A stretch of 64,000 nucleotides of DNA from an uncultured Dialister sp. (GCA_934178345.1 CAKPQG010000010.1:1-64000); one strand, 5' to 3'; positions 8,184 through 16,915 are shown, counted from the stretch's first letter. Made by a program: numbers and translations. Notes: generated from the letters alone by a model not told the origin.

Positions 8184-10070
8184 ATGGAAATCTATAAATC
8201 GAAAGTGATGGGCTTCTGCTACGGCGTGAAAAGAGCCATGAAAATCGCGGAAAATGCGGCAAATTCGGGCATTAAGGCCGTTACCTACGGTCCCATCATT
8301 CACAACCCGCAGGTGGTCGGCCGGCTTTCTGAAAAAGGCGTACATCCGGTGGAAGACCTGGATACTTTGACCGATGAAACTGTAATAATTCGCTCGCACG
8401 GAGTGGGCCCTTCGTGCTATAATAAACTCAAGTGCAAAAATCTGGCCCTAATGGACGCGACGTGCCCTTTCGTCAAAAGAAACCAGGAGATCACCAAAGA
8501 CCTCGTGGCTGATGGAAAGACCGTCGTACTCATCGGTGAAAAGAAGCACCCGGAAATGAAGAGCGTAGCGGAGTGGGCAGTGGGTCATTCCTTCCAGGTA
8601 GAAACCCTCGAAGATGTAGACCGGCTTCCAGACATGGAAGAGGCGCATATCGTCACGCAGACCACATTTTCGGTGGCTTTGGCTGACCAGCTGGTGCAGG
8701 CGATCCGGCAACGGATCCCGCATGTGTTTCTTCACAAATCCATTTGTGATGCGACCATGCAGCGGCAGCAGGCGGCGCGTGAGCTGGCGAGGAAAGTAGA
8801 TGTGATGATTGTCATCGGCGGGCGCAACAGCGCTAATACCAGCCGACTGGCAGACGTATGCAGGAGCGAAGGCGCCTGCGTCCATCATATCGAAACGGCA
8901 GAGGAACTAAAATCTGAATGGTTCCAAACCCGGGACAAGATTGGCATCACCGCCGGTGCATCCACACCGGACTGGATCATAGAGGAGGTAGTTTTTATTA
9001 TGGAAAACATGAAAGAAATGCTGGAACAGGAAGAAATGAACCTGGACGTGCATAAAGGCAGTGTAGTAGAAGGGGAAGTTGTCGACGTACTCGATGACAA
9101 AGCCTATATTTCCTTCGGCTACAAAACAGAAGCTGTACTGCAGGCTCATGAATATGCATACCCGGCACCGGCATCTCTGAAAGATGAACTCAAAGTCGGC
9201 GACAAACTGCGTGTACAGATCGTCAGCGGTGTCAAAGAAGACAGCACCATTTACGTATCCAAGATCAAAGTTGACCGTCTCGCTGACTGGGATGTTGTTG
9301 AAGAAGCTTTCGAAAAAGGCGAAGCTGTCGAATGCGAAGGCATCGAAGCGATCAAAGTTGGTCTGCTCGTTCAGCTGAAGTCCCTCCGCGGCTTCATTCC
9401 GCTGTCTCAGGGCGACCTGCGCTTCGTTCACTCCCTGCAGAACCTGGTCGGACAGAAATTCCCGGCTAAGATTCTCGAAGTCGACCGCGCTAAGAATAGA
9501 CTGGTTCTCTCCCGCAAAGCAGTACTGGAAGATGCCAGAAACAATGAAATGGATGAAATCGAAGCTGCTTATGAAAACGGCGACGTTCTTCAGGGCACTG
9601 TCAAGAAGATCATGCCATACGGTGCTTTCATCGGCATCAATGGCGTAGAAGGCCTGCTCCACATCTCCGATATCTCTTGGAAGAAGATCGGCAAAGTGGA
9701 AGATGTCCTGAAACCAGATCAGGTGATCGACGTCAAGATCAAATCCTTCGATCGTGAAAAGCAGAGAATCTCCTTCTCTCACAAAGACTGCCTCCCGAAT
9801 CCATGGGAAACCGCTGTCACCAACCACGCTGCTGATGACATCGTAGACGCTAAAGTCGTCAAGATTTTGGAATTCGGCGTTATCGTTGAACTCGAAGACG
9901 GCCTCACCGGTCTGCTCCACATCAATGAAATGACCGACGACCACAACAAGAAACCGGGCGACATCTGCCAGGTCGGCGATGATCTGAAAGTCAAGATCAT
10001 CAACATCGACGAAGCTCGCAGAAGAATCTCCTTCTCCCTCGTCGAAGCACCAGCTCATGATGCTGAATAA
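8184..10070 (+). CDS. ispH: 4-hydroxy-3-methylbut-2-enyl diphosphate reductase fused to ribosomal protein S1
   Basis: Residues 1-272 are IspH/LytB, the Fe-S enzyme making IPP and DMAPP in the MEP pathway; the three cluster cysteines are in GFCYGV, DATCPF and SICDAT. Residues about 290-628 carry four S1 RNA-binding domains (GSVVEGEVVDVLDDKAYISF, ECEGIEAIKVGLLVQL, LQGTVKKIMPYGAFIGING, VDAKVVKILEFGVIVEL), that is, ribosomal protein S1. This fusion is known in Clostridia and Negativicutes. The start ATG 8184 fits the family N-terminus; an upstream TTG 8169 is less likely. An internal AGGAGG at 8983-8988 lies 11 nt before an in-frame ATG at 9000, exactly at the domain junction, so a separate S1 product is plausible. 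Codon choice also becomes more uniform after the junction. Confidence 0.95.
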   Translation: MEIYKSKVMGFCYGVKRAMKIAENAANSGIKAVTYGPIIHNPQVVGRLSEKGVHPVEDLDTLTDETVIIRSHGVGPSCYNKLKCKNLALMDATCPFVKRNQEITKDLVADGKTVVLIGEKKHPEMKSVAEWAVGHSFQVETLEDVDRLPDMEEAHIVTQTTFSVALADQLVQAIRQRIPHVFLHKSICDATMQRQQAARELARKVDVMIVIGGRNSANTSRLADVCRSEGACVHHIETAEELKSEWFQTRDKIGITAGASTPDWIIEEVVFIMENMKEMLEQEEMNLDVHKGSVVEGEVVDVLDDKAYISFGYKTEAVLQAHEYAYPAPASLKDELKVGDKLRVQIVSGVKEDSTIYVSKIKVDRLADWDVVEEAFEKGEAVECEGIEAIKVGLLVQLKSLRGFIPLSQGDLRFVHSLQNLVGQKFPAKILEVDRAKNRLVLSRKAVLEDARNNEMDEIEAAYENGDVLQGTVKKIMPYGAFIGINGVEGLLHISDISWKKIGKVEDVLKPDQVIDVKIKSFDREKQRISFSHKDCLPNPWETAVTNHAADDIVDAKVVKILEFGVIVELEDGLTGLLHINEMTDDHNKKPGDICQVGDDLKVKIINIDEARRRISFSLVEAPAHDAE

Positions 10071-10082
10071 GAGAAAATGATA

Positions 10083-10119
10083 AAAACCGCGTTGCGCCGA
10101 TGCGCAATGCGGTTTTTTC
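10083..10119 (+). terminator. Terminator after ispH-rpsA
   Basis: A strong hairpin, AACCGCGTTGCGC paired with TGCGCAATGCGGTT, is followed by TTTTTT. It closes the ispH-rpsA transcript. Confidence 0.88.
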
Positions 10120-10208
10120 TTGGCGCAGATGGGGAGTATCCATCGTTATAGCCACCGGTGACTTCTGGGAGATCCTCTCATGACGCGAAGTGAAACGTAT
10201 GGGATTAC

Positions 10209-10237
10209 TTGACTTTGCTTCTGGCCTATCATACAAT
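10209..10237 (+). promoter_or_regulatory. Promoter for der-plsY-gpsA
   Basis: TTGACT (10209-10214), a 17-bp spacer and TACAAT (10232-10237) form a good sigma-A promoter. Transcripts would carry a leader of about 280 nt including small hairpins (TCGGCTGCAGGAAGCCGA near 10289) and the whole MITE-like copy B. Confidence 0.6.
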
Positions 10238-10323
10238 TTTATGTACAGTGAAAATGGGATAGTGTTGCTTCTCTCTTTGGAGAGGGTCGGCTGCAGGAAG
10301 CCGAAAAGGAGTACACTCCCTGG

Positions 10324-10490
10324 TTAAGGAAACACTGATTCAATCGTTACCGGATTTTATTCTTGGATTTTTATACAGAGCGAGGAGACAGGGGACGCGA
10401 ATAGCGAGCTATTCAAGGAGAATGTCGACGACACTATGTGTAAAAATCCATATGAAATCTGATTCTGTGATTGAATCAGCGTTTCCTTAA
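10324..10490. mobile_element. MITE-like palindromic element, copy B
   Basis: This 167-bp element has ends TTAAGGAAACACTGATTCAA and its near complement TTGAATCAGCGTTTCCTTAA. The inner arms GGATTTTTATACA and TGTGTAAAAATCC and the centre GCGAATAGCGAGCTATTC correspond to copy A. It lies in the der leader, between promoter and gene. Confidence 0.8.
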
Positions 10491-10525
10491 TATATGATTT
10501 CCATAGAAAAGAAAGGAATGGGCTC

Positions 10526-11854
10526 ATGAGTAAACCTCTCGTAGCCATCGTCGGGCGGCCGAATGTTGGCAAATCGACCTTGATCAATGGGCTGGCGCAG
10601 CGTCGCGTGTCCATCGTAGAAGATATCCCGGGCGTCACCCGTGACCGCATCTATTGTGATGTGAAATGGCTGAACCGTGAATTCACCCTGATCGATACCG
10701 GCGGTATCGAGTTTAGAAATGAGAAAGACCAGATCTCCAGCGGCATCCGCCAGCAGGCGGAGCTGGCGATGGAAGAGGCGGATGTGATCCTCTTCGTGCT
10801 TGATGCACGCGCCGGACTGACGTCAGATGATGAGATCATCGCCGGGATTCTGCGCCGCACGGGGAAACCGGTCGTCGTGGCTGTCAATAAAGTGGACAGC
10901 GAGAATCAGGAGATGGATGTATACGAATTCTATTCGCTGGGGCTGGGGGATCCGATCGGGATTTCCGCAGTAAACCGTCTCTCTTTCGGCGAGCTTCTGG
11001 ACCGGATCACGGAAGGTTTCCCGGAACAGACGGAGGAGGAGTCGGAAGATATCATCCGTACCGCCATTGTGGGACGCCCGAATGTCGGGAAGTCTACCTT
11101 GATCAATTCGCTTCTGGGCTATGAGCGCTCGCTCGTGGCGGATGAAATGGGGACGACGCGAGATGCGGTCGATTCTCTCTGGACTTACAAGGGAAAGACC
11201 TTCATCCTGGTCGATACGGCGGGTATGAGAAAGAAGAGCAAGATCGATGAACCGCTGGAAAAATACAGTGTCATCCGTTCTATCCGTGCCATTGATAACT
11301 GCGATGTGGCGATTTTCGTACTGGATGCGATCGATAAGCTGACAGAGCAGGATAAGAAGATTATCGGCTATATCCACGAGGCAGGGAAGGGGCTGCTCCT
11401 TTTCGTGAACAAATGGGATGCGGTCGCCAAAGAGACGAATACGATGGTGGAATTCGAGAAGGAAATCAAGAATGGCCTGCCATTTGCGTCCTATGTGCCG
11501 ATGCTTTTCGGCTCGGCGCTGACAAAGCAGCGAATCCATCGTCTGGGGGATATGATTTACAATGTAGCTGAGCAGCAGAGTCTGCGCATCCCGACGTCGG
11601 TCCTGAATGACCTTCTGGAAGATGCGAAGATGGTGAATCCGCCGCCGGCACATTCCGGCCGTGTGGCGAAGATCTACTACATGACGCAGGTGGGGATCCG
11701 TCCGCCGACGTTCGTCATGTTTGTGAATGATGCGAACCTCATTCATTTCTCTTATGTCCGTTTCATCGAGAACCGGCTGCGTGAATCTTTCAGCTTCGAA
11801 GGTACGCCGATCCGCATCGTGGTACGAAGCAAGAAGGATGGTGAAGAGGCGTGA
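10526..11854 (+). CDS. der: Ribosome biogenesis GTPase Der (EngA)
   Basis: Der is a double-GTPase needed for 50S subunit maturation. The 442-aa protein has two G domains, each with GRPNVGKSTLIN (near residues 9 and 190), DTGG or DTAG switch motifs, and NKVD or NKWD specificity motifs. A C-terminal KH-like domain follows (PTSVLNDLLEDAKMVNPPP to RIVVRSKK). It starts at ATG 10526 after GAAAGGAATGGG. Its stop overlaps the plsY start (TGATG), giving the operon der-plsY-gpsA. Confidence 0.97.
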   Translation: MSKPLVAIVGRPNVGKSTLINGLAQRRVSIVEDIPGVTRDRIYCDVKWLNREFTLIDTGGIEFRNEKDQISSGIRQQAELAMEEADVILFVLDARAGLTSDDEIIAGILRRTGKPVVVAVNKVDSENQEMDVYEFYSLGLGDPIGISAVNRLSFGELLDRITEGFPEQTEEESEDIIRTAIVGRPNVGKSTLINSLLGYERSLVADEMGTTRDAVDSLWTYKGKTFILVDTAGMRKKSKIDEPLEKYSVIRSIRAIDNCDVAIFVLDAIDKLTEQDKKIIGYIHEAGKGLLLFVNKWDAVAKETNTMVEFEKEIKNGLPFASYVPMLFGSALTKQRIHRLGDMIYNVAEQQSLRIPTSVLNDLLEDAKMVNPPPAHSGRVAKIYYMTQVGIRPPTFVMFVNDANLIHFSYVRFIENRLRESFSFEGTPIRIVVRSKKDGEEA

Positions 11855-12438
11855 TGGATGGCATAGTTTGGATCGTGCTGGCGTACTTCATCGGCGCGGT
11901 GCCAAGCGGATATATTATCGGACGTGTATTTTATGGCGTGAATCTGAAAAAGGTGGGGAGCGGCAATATCGGTGCGACGAATGCGTATCGTGAGCTGGGT
12001 GCCGTCGCGGGCCTTTCTGTCTTTATCTGCGACTTTTTGAAGGGCTTCATCGCGGTGCATCTGGGCATGCCGGATCCCACGTTGGTGCTTGCGTGTGCGA
12101 TCTTTGCGATCGTCGGCAATGACTGGTCCGTTTTCCTGAAGTTCAAGAGCGGCAAGGGCGTCGCCTGCGGCGTGGGCGCTTTCGCCTACATCTGCGCTCC
12201 GGCGGTGCTGGCGGCCTTCCTCGTATGGCTTGCCATCTTCAAGTGGAAGCACATCGTTTCCCTTGGCTCCATTGTGGCAGCGCCAGTCGTAGCCATCGTC
12301 ATGTTCTTCATGGATAAGCCGATCGAGTATGTGGCATTTGCTGCAGTCGCAGCCATCATCATTATCGGCAAGCACAAAGACAATATCGGGCGACTCCTTC
12401 GCGGAGAAGAGAAGCCGATTTCTCGGGAAAAGAGGTAG
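11854..12438 (+). CDS. plsY: Glycerol-3-phosphate acyltransferase PlsY
   Basis: PlsY transfers the acyl group from acyl-phosphate to glycerol-3-phosphate, the first step of phosphatidate synthesis. The 194-aa integral membrane protein shows the conserved motifs IGAVPSGYIIG, GSGNIGATNAYRELG and KFKSGKGVACGVG in the family order, with several hydrophobic helices. The start is taken at ATG 11854, overlapping the der stop; GTG 11851 is possible too. gpsA, which supplies its substrate glycerol-3-phosphate, starts 3 nt after its stop. Confidence 0.95.
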   Translation: MDGIVWIVLAYFIGAVPSGYIIGRVFYGVNLKKVGSGNIGATNAYRELGAVAGLSVFICDFLKGFIAVHLGMPDPTLVLACAIFAIVGNDWSVFLKFKSGKGVACGVGAFAYICAPAVLAAFLVWLAIFKWKHIVSLGSIVAAPVVAIVMFFMDKPIEYVAFAAVAAIIIIGKHKDNIGRLLRGEEKPISREKR

Positions 12439-12441
12439 CAG

Positions 12442-13452
12442 ATGAAAGTAGCTATGATAGGTGCCGGCGGCTGGGGGACAGCGATGATGATCTCCCTCGC
12501 AGCGCGGCATGATGATCTTTTCATGTACTGCAGAAATCCGAAAACAGCGCAGGAAATACAGAAGAGCCGCGAAAATACGAACTACCTTCCGGGCTGCCGC
12601 ATCCCGCTCCACGTGAAAATCACGAGCAGTTTGGAGACGGCGGTGAAGGGGGCAGGCTGCGTCATCCTCTGTACACCGTCGCACGCAGTCGAAGCCATGG
12701 CGGAAAGCCTTGCGCCGTGGCTGGAAAAGGATACCGTCGTCGTCTGTGCGTCCAAGGGACTTGCGGATCATGCCGGTCATCGACTTTCCGAGGTCATCAC
12801 GGATAAGGTGAAGGGCATCACGAAAAAAATTGTCGTCCTCTCCGGGCCGAACCATGCCGAGGAAGTCGGCCGTGGGCTGCCATGCGCGACCGTCGCCGCT
12901 TCCGAAGTACCGGAAGCGGTGCAGGTGGTGCAGGACCTTTTCATGAGCCCGGTCTTCCGCGTGTATCGCAGCGATGACATCAAAGGCGTCGAGTACGGCG
13001 GCGCGCTGAAGAATATCATGGCGCTCGCCTGCGGTGTGCTGGATGGCATCGGCCTCGGCGATAACAGCCGCGCGGCTCTCATGACACGCGGGCTGGTCGA
13101 AATGACCCGCTTCGGCGTACACTTCGGCGCACAGATGACGACCTTCTTCGGCCTTTCCGGGATGGGAGATCTCGTCTGCACCTGCACGTCTGTCCACAGC
13201 CGCAACCACACCGCCGGTATGATGATGGCAGAAGGCAAGACGGCGAAGGAAATCACGGAAGGAACGAATATGATCGTCGAAGGCATCCGCACGGCGCGTC
13301 TGGTGCATGACATCGCTGTCCGTGAGCATATCGATATGCCGATCACCGAAGAGGTCTGCCATCTGATTGATGGCGACCACACGGCATTGGAAGCTCTCGA
13401 AGCCCTCATGCGCCGCGCCAAGAAAGCGGAGTCTGAGACGTATCCGATGTAA
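12442..13452 (+). CDS. gpsA: Glycerol-3-phosphate dehydrogenase (NAD(P)+)
   Basis: GpsA reduces dihydroxyacetone phosphate to sn-glycerol-3-phosphate for phospholipid synthesis. The 336-aa protein has the N-terminal Rossmann motif MIGAGGWGTAM, the LSGPNHAEEVGRGLPCA motif, the catalytic Lys in GGALKNIMALACGVLDG and the substrate-binding GLSGMGDLVCTCTSVHSRN. Length is normal. It is the last gene of der-plsY-gpsA, with GAGGTAGCAG upstream. Repeat tracts start right after the stop. Confidence 0.97.
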   Translation: MKVAMIGAGGWGTAMMISLAARHDDLFMYCRNPKTAQEIQKSRENTNYLPGCRIPLHVKITSSLETAVKGAGCVILCTPSHAVEAMAESLAPWLEKDTVVVCASKGLADHAGHRLSEVITDKVKGITKKIVVLSGPNHAEEVGRGLPCATVAASEVPEAVQVVQDLFMSPVFRVYRSDDIKGVEYGGALKNIMALACGVLDGIGLGDNSRAALMTRGLVEMTRFGVHFGAQMTTFFGLSGMGDLVCTCTSVHSRNHTAGMMMAEGKTAKEITEGTNMIVEGIRTARLVHDIAVREHIDMPITEEVCHLIDGDHTALEALEALMRRAKKAESETYPM

Positions 13453-13732
13453 TAGTGACTGGTGACTGGTGACTGGTGACTAGTGACTAGTAGCTAGTCA
13501 CTGGTAGCTAGTGACTGGTAGCTAGGGATTAGGAGCTAGGGATTAGGGGCGCAAAGTGACTGGTGACTTACATGCCTCTTTCGGTCATCGCCCTATGTAT
13601 ACTCCGCGGCGCTTCTGATTTTTATGCGCCGCACCAGCACTCCTCACTCCTCACTCCTCACTTCTAACTTAGAGAGCAAAGATTTCAAACACAATCAAGG
13701 GACGGCACGCCCTACGGACTAACCCTTCCCCC
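13452..13732. repeat. Composite intergenic repeat block 5
   Basis: Plus-oriented copy: GTGACTG/GTGACTA heptamers from the gpsA stop to about 13530, GATTAGG, TTCGGTCATCGCCC near 13579 (a variant of the usual core), hairpin GCGGCGC...GCGCCGC (13608-13633) and ACTCCTC heptamers to about 13670. Confidence 0.87.
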
Positions 13733-13734
13733 TC

Positions 13735-13768
13735 AAAGAGCCCCGACCAAAGTCGGGTGCTCTTTTTT
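13735..13768 (+). terminator. Terminator upstream of mtaB
   Basis: Hairpin AAAGAGCCCCGAC/GTCGGGTGCTCTTTT followed by T residues. It separates the gpsA operon and the repeat block from the mtaB promoter. Confidence 0.82.
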
Positions 13769-13778
13769 ATTTTCCTAT

Positions 13779-13794
13779 GCTATAATAGAAGCCA
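13779..13794 (+). promoter_or_regulatory. Extended -10 promoter of mtaB
   Basis: TGCTATAATAG gives an extended -10 (TATAAT at 13781-13786). The ATG of mtaB is at 13794, where transcription would be expected to begin, so the mRNA may be leaderless. Confidence 0.55.
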
Positions 13795-15119
13795 TGGAAC
13801 AGAAAAAATTATCACAGAAGAAAACCGTGTCCTTCCTCACACTGGGCTGCAAGGTGAACCAGTATGACAGTGACGCGATGCGTACCCTTTTCGTCCGGAA
13901 CGGGTACAGCCCGGCAGAAGGCGATGACGCGGATGTCTATGTCATCAATACCTGCTCTGTCACCAGCGTCGGTGACAGAAAATCTCGCCAGATGGTGCGC
14001 CGCATCCGCCGCGCGCACCCGGATGCCATCATTGCCGTTGCCGGCTGCTATGCGCAGCTCGCGCCAGAGGTTTTTGAAGAGATGGGGGACGTCGATGTCA
14101 TCGTCGGTCACCAGAACCGCACGCATATCGTCGAGTACGTCGAAAAAGCGCGGACGAGCGACAAGCCGCTGAATGAAGTCGTGGACATCATGAAGGTGAA
14201 AGATTTCGAAAATATGGAGGTCGACCCGGAAGGAGAGGTCAAGACCCGCGCCTTCATCAAGGTGCAGGAAGGCTGCGACAACTACTGCACCTTCTGCATC
14301 ATCCCCTATGCGCGAGGCAAGCTGAAGTCCAGAAAGCAGGAGGATGCCGTTTCAGAAATCAAAAAGCTCGTTGATCGCGGCTATCGCGAAGTCGTGCTGA
14401 CAGGCATTCATCTTGGCAACTACGGCAAGGATCTCCATGACGGGACTTCCCTTTCCAGCCTCGTCGCTGAGCTTGTAAAGATCCCGGACCTTCTCCGCAT
14501 CCGCTTAGGCTCTATCGAGTCTGTCGAACTCTCCGAAGAGCTGATCCGGATCATCGAGAATGAGCCGAAGGTGTGCCGCCATCTCCACCTCCCCATCCAG
14601 TCGGGCTCGGACAGCGTGCTGAAAGGCATGAACCGCCATTACCGCCTCGCCAAGTACAAGGCACTCATCAAAGAGCTGCGCGATAAGATCCCGGGGCTTG
14701 CTCTGACCACGGATCTCATTGTCGGCTTCCCGGGAGAAACGGAAGAAAATTTCAAGGAAACACTGGAAACACTGAAAGAAATCCGCTTCTCCGGCATCCA
14801 TGTTTTCCCCTATTCCCAGCGCACCGGCACCCCGGCGGCGACCTATCCGGACCAGGTATCCAATGAGGTGAAGAAGGAGCGCGTCCATCGCGTACAGGAG
14901 CTGGAAAAAGGCATCGCGAAAGACTACCGCGAACAGTTCCTCGGCAAGGTCGTCCATGTCCTCGCCGAAGAGGTCAAGAACGGCTGGTACGAAGGCCTCA
15001 CGGATGAATACATCCGCGTCACCATCCAAAGCGAGGGCGTAGAGCGGGGGCATATGTACCCCGTCCGCATCACCGCCATCACCGAAGAGGGAATGGTGGG
15101 TGATGTCGTTACAGCGTAA
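13794..15119 (+). CDS. mtaB: tRNA (N6-threonylcarbamoyladenosine-37-C2) methylthiotransferase MtaB
   Basis: MtaB converts t6A37 to ms2t6A37 in tRNAs using two Fe-S clusters and SAM. The 441-aa protein has the three MTTase domains: an N-terminal UPF0004 domain (TLGCKVNQYDSDAM, VINTCSVTSVGDRKSRQ, VAGCYAQ) with three cluster cysteines, the radical SAM motif GCDNYCTFCIIPYARG (CX3CX2C), the LPIQSGSDSVLKGMNRHY segment, and a C-terminal TRAM domain (VLAEEVKNGWYEGLTDEYIRV). The ATG at 13794 has no Shine-Dalgarno and sits 8 nt after the -10 box; GTG at about 13828 (VSFLTLGC) is the only alternative. Confidence 0.93.
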   Translation: MEQKKLSQKKTVSFLTLGCKVNQYDSDAMRTLFVRNGYSPAEGDDADVYVINTCSVTSVGDRKSRQMVRRIRRAHPDAIIAVAGCYAQLAPEVFEEMGDVDVIVGHQNRTHIVEYVEKARTSDKPLNEVVDIMKVKDFENMEVDPEGEVKTRAFIKVQEGCDNYCTFCIIPYARGKLKSRKQEDAVSEIKKLVDRGYREVVLTGIHLGNYGKDLHDGTSLSSLVAELVKIPDLLRIRLGSIESVELSEELIRIIENEPKVCRHLHLPIQSGSDSVLKGMNRHYRLAKYKALIKELRDKIPGLALTTDLIVGFPGETEENFKETLETLKEIRFSGIHVFPYSQRTGTPAATYPDQVSNEVKKERVHRVQELEKGIAKDYREQFLGKVVHVLAEEVKNGWYEGLTDEYIRVTIQSEGVERGHMYPVRITAITEEGMVGDVVTA

Positions 15120-15124
15120 CGCGT

Positions 15125-15535
15125 ATGGGGGCTTTTGAAAAAGGGGTCAGGGTTAGCCCGTGGGGCGGGACGTCCCTTGATTGTGGATGAAAGCTCTGCT
15201 CGAATGAGAAATTAGAAATGAGAAATGGTGGTGCGGCGCATAAAAATCGGAAGCGCCGCGAAGTATAAATAAGGCGATGCCCGAAAGTGGCATTTAAGTC
15301 ACCAGTCACTAGTCACAAGTCACTCGAGAATCCTAATCCCTAATCCCTAGCCACTCATCCCTGCTTTCAAACTTCAAGGTTCAGGTTGATGGGTTCTACA
15401 GGTGCAACGGGTTACTCATTTTTGGGAAATACCGCATTCTTGTAGGTAAAAAATAAAAAAATTCGCGGCGCTTTCATCATATGATGCGCCGCACCACCAA
15501 CCTGAACCCTGAACCCGCCAACCTGAACCCTAATC
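15125..15535. repeat. Composite intergenic repeat block 6
   Basis: A minus-oriented copy spans 15150-15375 (GCGGCGC core near 15232-15262, GGCGATGCCCGAAAG near 15273, GTCACTA and CTAATCC heptamers, TTTCAAACTT near 15363). A second GC-rich hairpin core lies near 15463-15495, and CCTGAACC tracts sit just before the HIT gene. Confidence 0.86.
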
Positions 15536-15559
15536 TTATTTATTTAAGGAGGAAATACT

Positions 15560-15913
15560 ATGTCTGACTGCATTTTCTGCAAAATCGCTGCCGGTGAAAT
15601 CCCGAGCACCAAAGTTTATGAAGATGACAACTGGTTTGCTTTCAAGGACATCGAGCCCTGCGCGCCTGTCCATATCCTCGTCATTCCGAAGAAACATGTC
15701 GACAACATTCTGGCATTCGATGAAGAGTACAACAAAAACTTCGCTGACTTCTTCCTCGTCGTGAAGAAGATCGCGGAAGAAGCCGGCCTCAAAGAAAATG
15801 GCTTCCGCCTCGTCATGAATACAGGCGAAAAAGCAGGACAGTCTGTCTTCCATTTCCACGCCCATATCATCGGCGGCAAAGAAATGGGCTGGCCGCCATT
15901 CCCTGAAAAATAA
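15560..15913 (+). CDS. HIT family protein (HinT-like nucleotide hydrolase)
   Basis: The 117-aa protein is a single histidine-triad domain. It shows CIFCKIAAGEIPSTKVYEDD near the start, HILVIPKKHVDN in the middle and the active site QSVFHFHAHIIGG (HxHxH) at residues 95-107. HinT-type enzymes hydrolyse AMP-lysine or phosphoramidate adducts in the cytoplasm. The start ATG 15560 has AAGGAGG 8-9 nt upstream. Two Cys in CIFC suggest the zinc-binding variant. It appears to be monocistronic, with repeat blocks on both sides. Confidence 0.93.
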   Translation: MSDCIFCKIAAGEIPSTKVYEDDNWFAFKDIEPCAPVHILVIPKKHVDNILAFDEEYNKNFADFFLVVKKIAEEAGLKENGFRLVMNTGEKAGQSVFHFHAHIIGGKEMGWPPFPEK

Positions 15914-16130
15914 TGAGGAATTAGGAATGAAGGTGGCGGCTTTGCCGCGATCCTTCGACTCAGGTCGCAGCTGTTCTGGCATTCGTTATCTCACATACGA
16001 CGTTTCTCGCCGCTCAGGATGACGAAACGGGGCGATGCCCGAAGGCTGGAGGATAGAAGTCAGATGTCTCCTGGTCTCTTGGTCTAATCCCTAATCCCTA
16101 ATCCCTAGTCACTAGTCACTTTTTTTCATA
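15914..16130. repeat. Composite intergenic repeat block 7
   Basis: GAGGAATTAGGAATG, GGTGGCGGC, a TCCTTCGACTCAGGTCGCAG stretch shared with 60038-60057, the GGGCGATGCCCGAAG module near 16030, and CTAATCC plus CTAGTCA heptamers up to 16120. Confidence 0.82.
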
Positions 16131-16137
16131 AAACAGA

Positions 16138-16166
16138 TTGACAGAATGCCACTTGTACTTTATACT
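16138..16166 (+). promoter_or_regulatory. Promoter of rpsU-yqeY
   Basis: TTGACA (16138-16143), a 17-bp spacer and TATACT (16161-16166) form a near-consensus promoter 53 nt before the rpsU start. It begins directly after the repeat block. Confidence 0.8.
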
Positions 16167-16218
16167 AATTAAGTGTGCAATAGCACCCCATCAGTCTTAT
16201 TGGGAGGGAGGGATATAG

Positions 16219-16395
16219 ATGTCTGAAATCAAAGTTCAAAAGGGCGAAACTCTTGAAAGTGCTCTTCGCAGATTTAAACGTTCCTGCCAAAAAGCCGGGG
16301 TTCTTTCTGAAGTAAGAAAACGTGAACATTATGAAAAGCCCAGCGTAAGACGTAAACTGAAATCTGAAGCCGCTAGAAAACGTAAGTTTAAATAA
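16219..16395 (+). CDS. rpsU: 30S ribosomal protein S21
   Basis: This 58-aa basic protein (MSEIKVQKGETLESALRRFK at its start, ending RRKLKSEAARKRKFK) is ribosomal protein S21 of the small subunit. The order of residues, including FKRSCQKAGVLSEVRKREHYEKPS, fits the Firmicutes form. It has GGGAGGGAGG upstream of ATG 16219, and yqeY begins 21 nt after its stop, the usual pairing in Firmicutes. Confidence 0.96.
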   Translation: MSEIKVQKGETLESALRRFKRSCQKAGVLSEVRKREHYEKPSVRRKLKSEAARKRKFK

Positions 16396-16416
16396 TAGGT
16401 TGTAAGGTGATTAGTT

Positions 16417-16866
16417 TTGTCAATCAAAGAACAGCTCATGGCTGATATGAAAGCAGCCATGAAAGCGAAAGAAGAAGGAAAGCTTGCTCTGAATACGATC
16501 CGCATGGCTCGTGCTCACATCAGACAGGCTGAAATCGACAACGGACACGCGGACTTCAATGATGATCAGGTTCTTGCGGTTCTCCGGAAAGAAGTGAAGC
16601 AGAGGAAAGAAACTCTGTCTGAAATCGAGGGTTCCGGAAGAGAAGACCTGGTTGAACAGACCAAAGCTGAGATCGATGTACTTGAGAAATACCTGCCGGC
16701 AGAAATGACTCCAGAAGCCGTTGAAGCAGCAGTCAAGGAAATCGTCGATGCCATGGATCCTGGGCAGAAAAACATGGGCTCTGTGATGAAAGCTGTCATG
16801 GCGAAGCTTAAAGGACAGGCAGACGGAAAGCTGATCAATCAGATCGTCCGCAAACTGCTTGCTTAG
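16417..16866 (+). CDS. yqeY: GatB/YqeY domain-containing protein
   Basis: The 149-aa protein matches the YqeY family, related to the tRNA-binding tail domain of GatB: SIKEQLMADMKAAMKAKEEG at the start, then LNTIRMARAHIRQAEID, VLRKEVKQRKETLSEIE and the C-terminal MGSVMKAVMAKLKGQADGK with LINQIVRKLL. The exact role is unclear; it is thought to act near aminoacyl-tRNA amidation or quality control. It starts with TTG 16417, supported by AAGGTGA 6 nt upstream, and is co-transcribed with rpsU. Confidence 0.92.
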   Translation: MSIKEQLMADMKAAMKAKEEGKLALNTIRMARAHIRQAEIDNGHADFNDDQVLAVLRKEVKQRKETLSEIEGSGREDLVEQTKAEIDVLEKYLPAEMTPEAVEAAVKEIVDAMDPGQKNMGSVMKAVMAKLKGQADGKLINQIVRKLLA

Positions 16867-16875
16867 GCGAAAGGC

Positions 16876-16904
16876 TTGACAAAGTAAGAAGCGTGGTGTA
16901 TCCT
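16876..16904 (+). promoter_or_regulatory. Promoter of the first glutamine synthetase gene
   Basis: TTGACA (16876-16881), a 17-bp spacer and TATCCT (16899-16904) lie 10 nt after the yqeY stop. The transcript would begin near 16911, upstream of the hairpin at 16935. Confidence 0.65.
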
Positions 16905-16915
16905 TAAGTCATAAG

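Noticed and set aside
11752..13380. 542-aa minus-strand open frame opposite plsY-gpsA
   Set aside because: It spans two confirmed plus-strand genes, is rich in His and Arg as antisense frames usually are, and has no family motifs.
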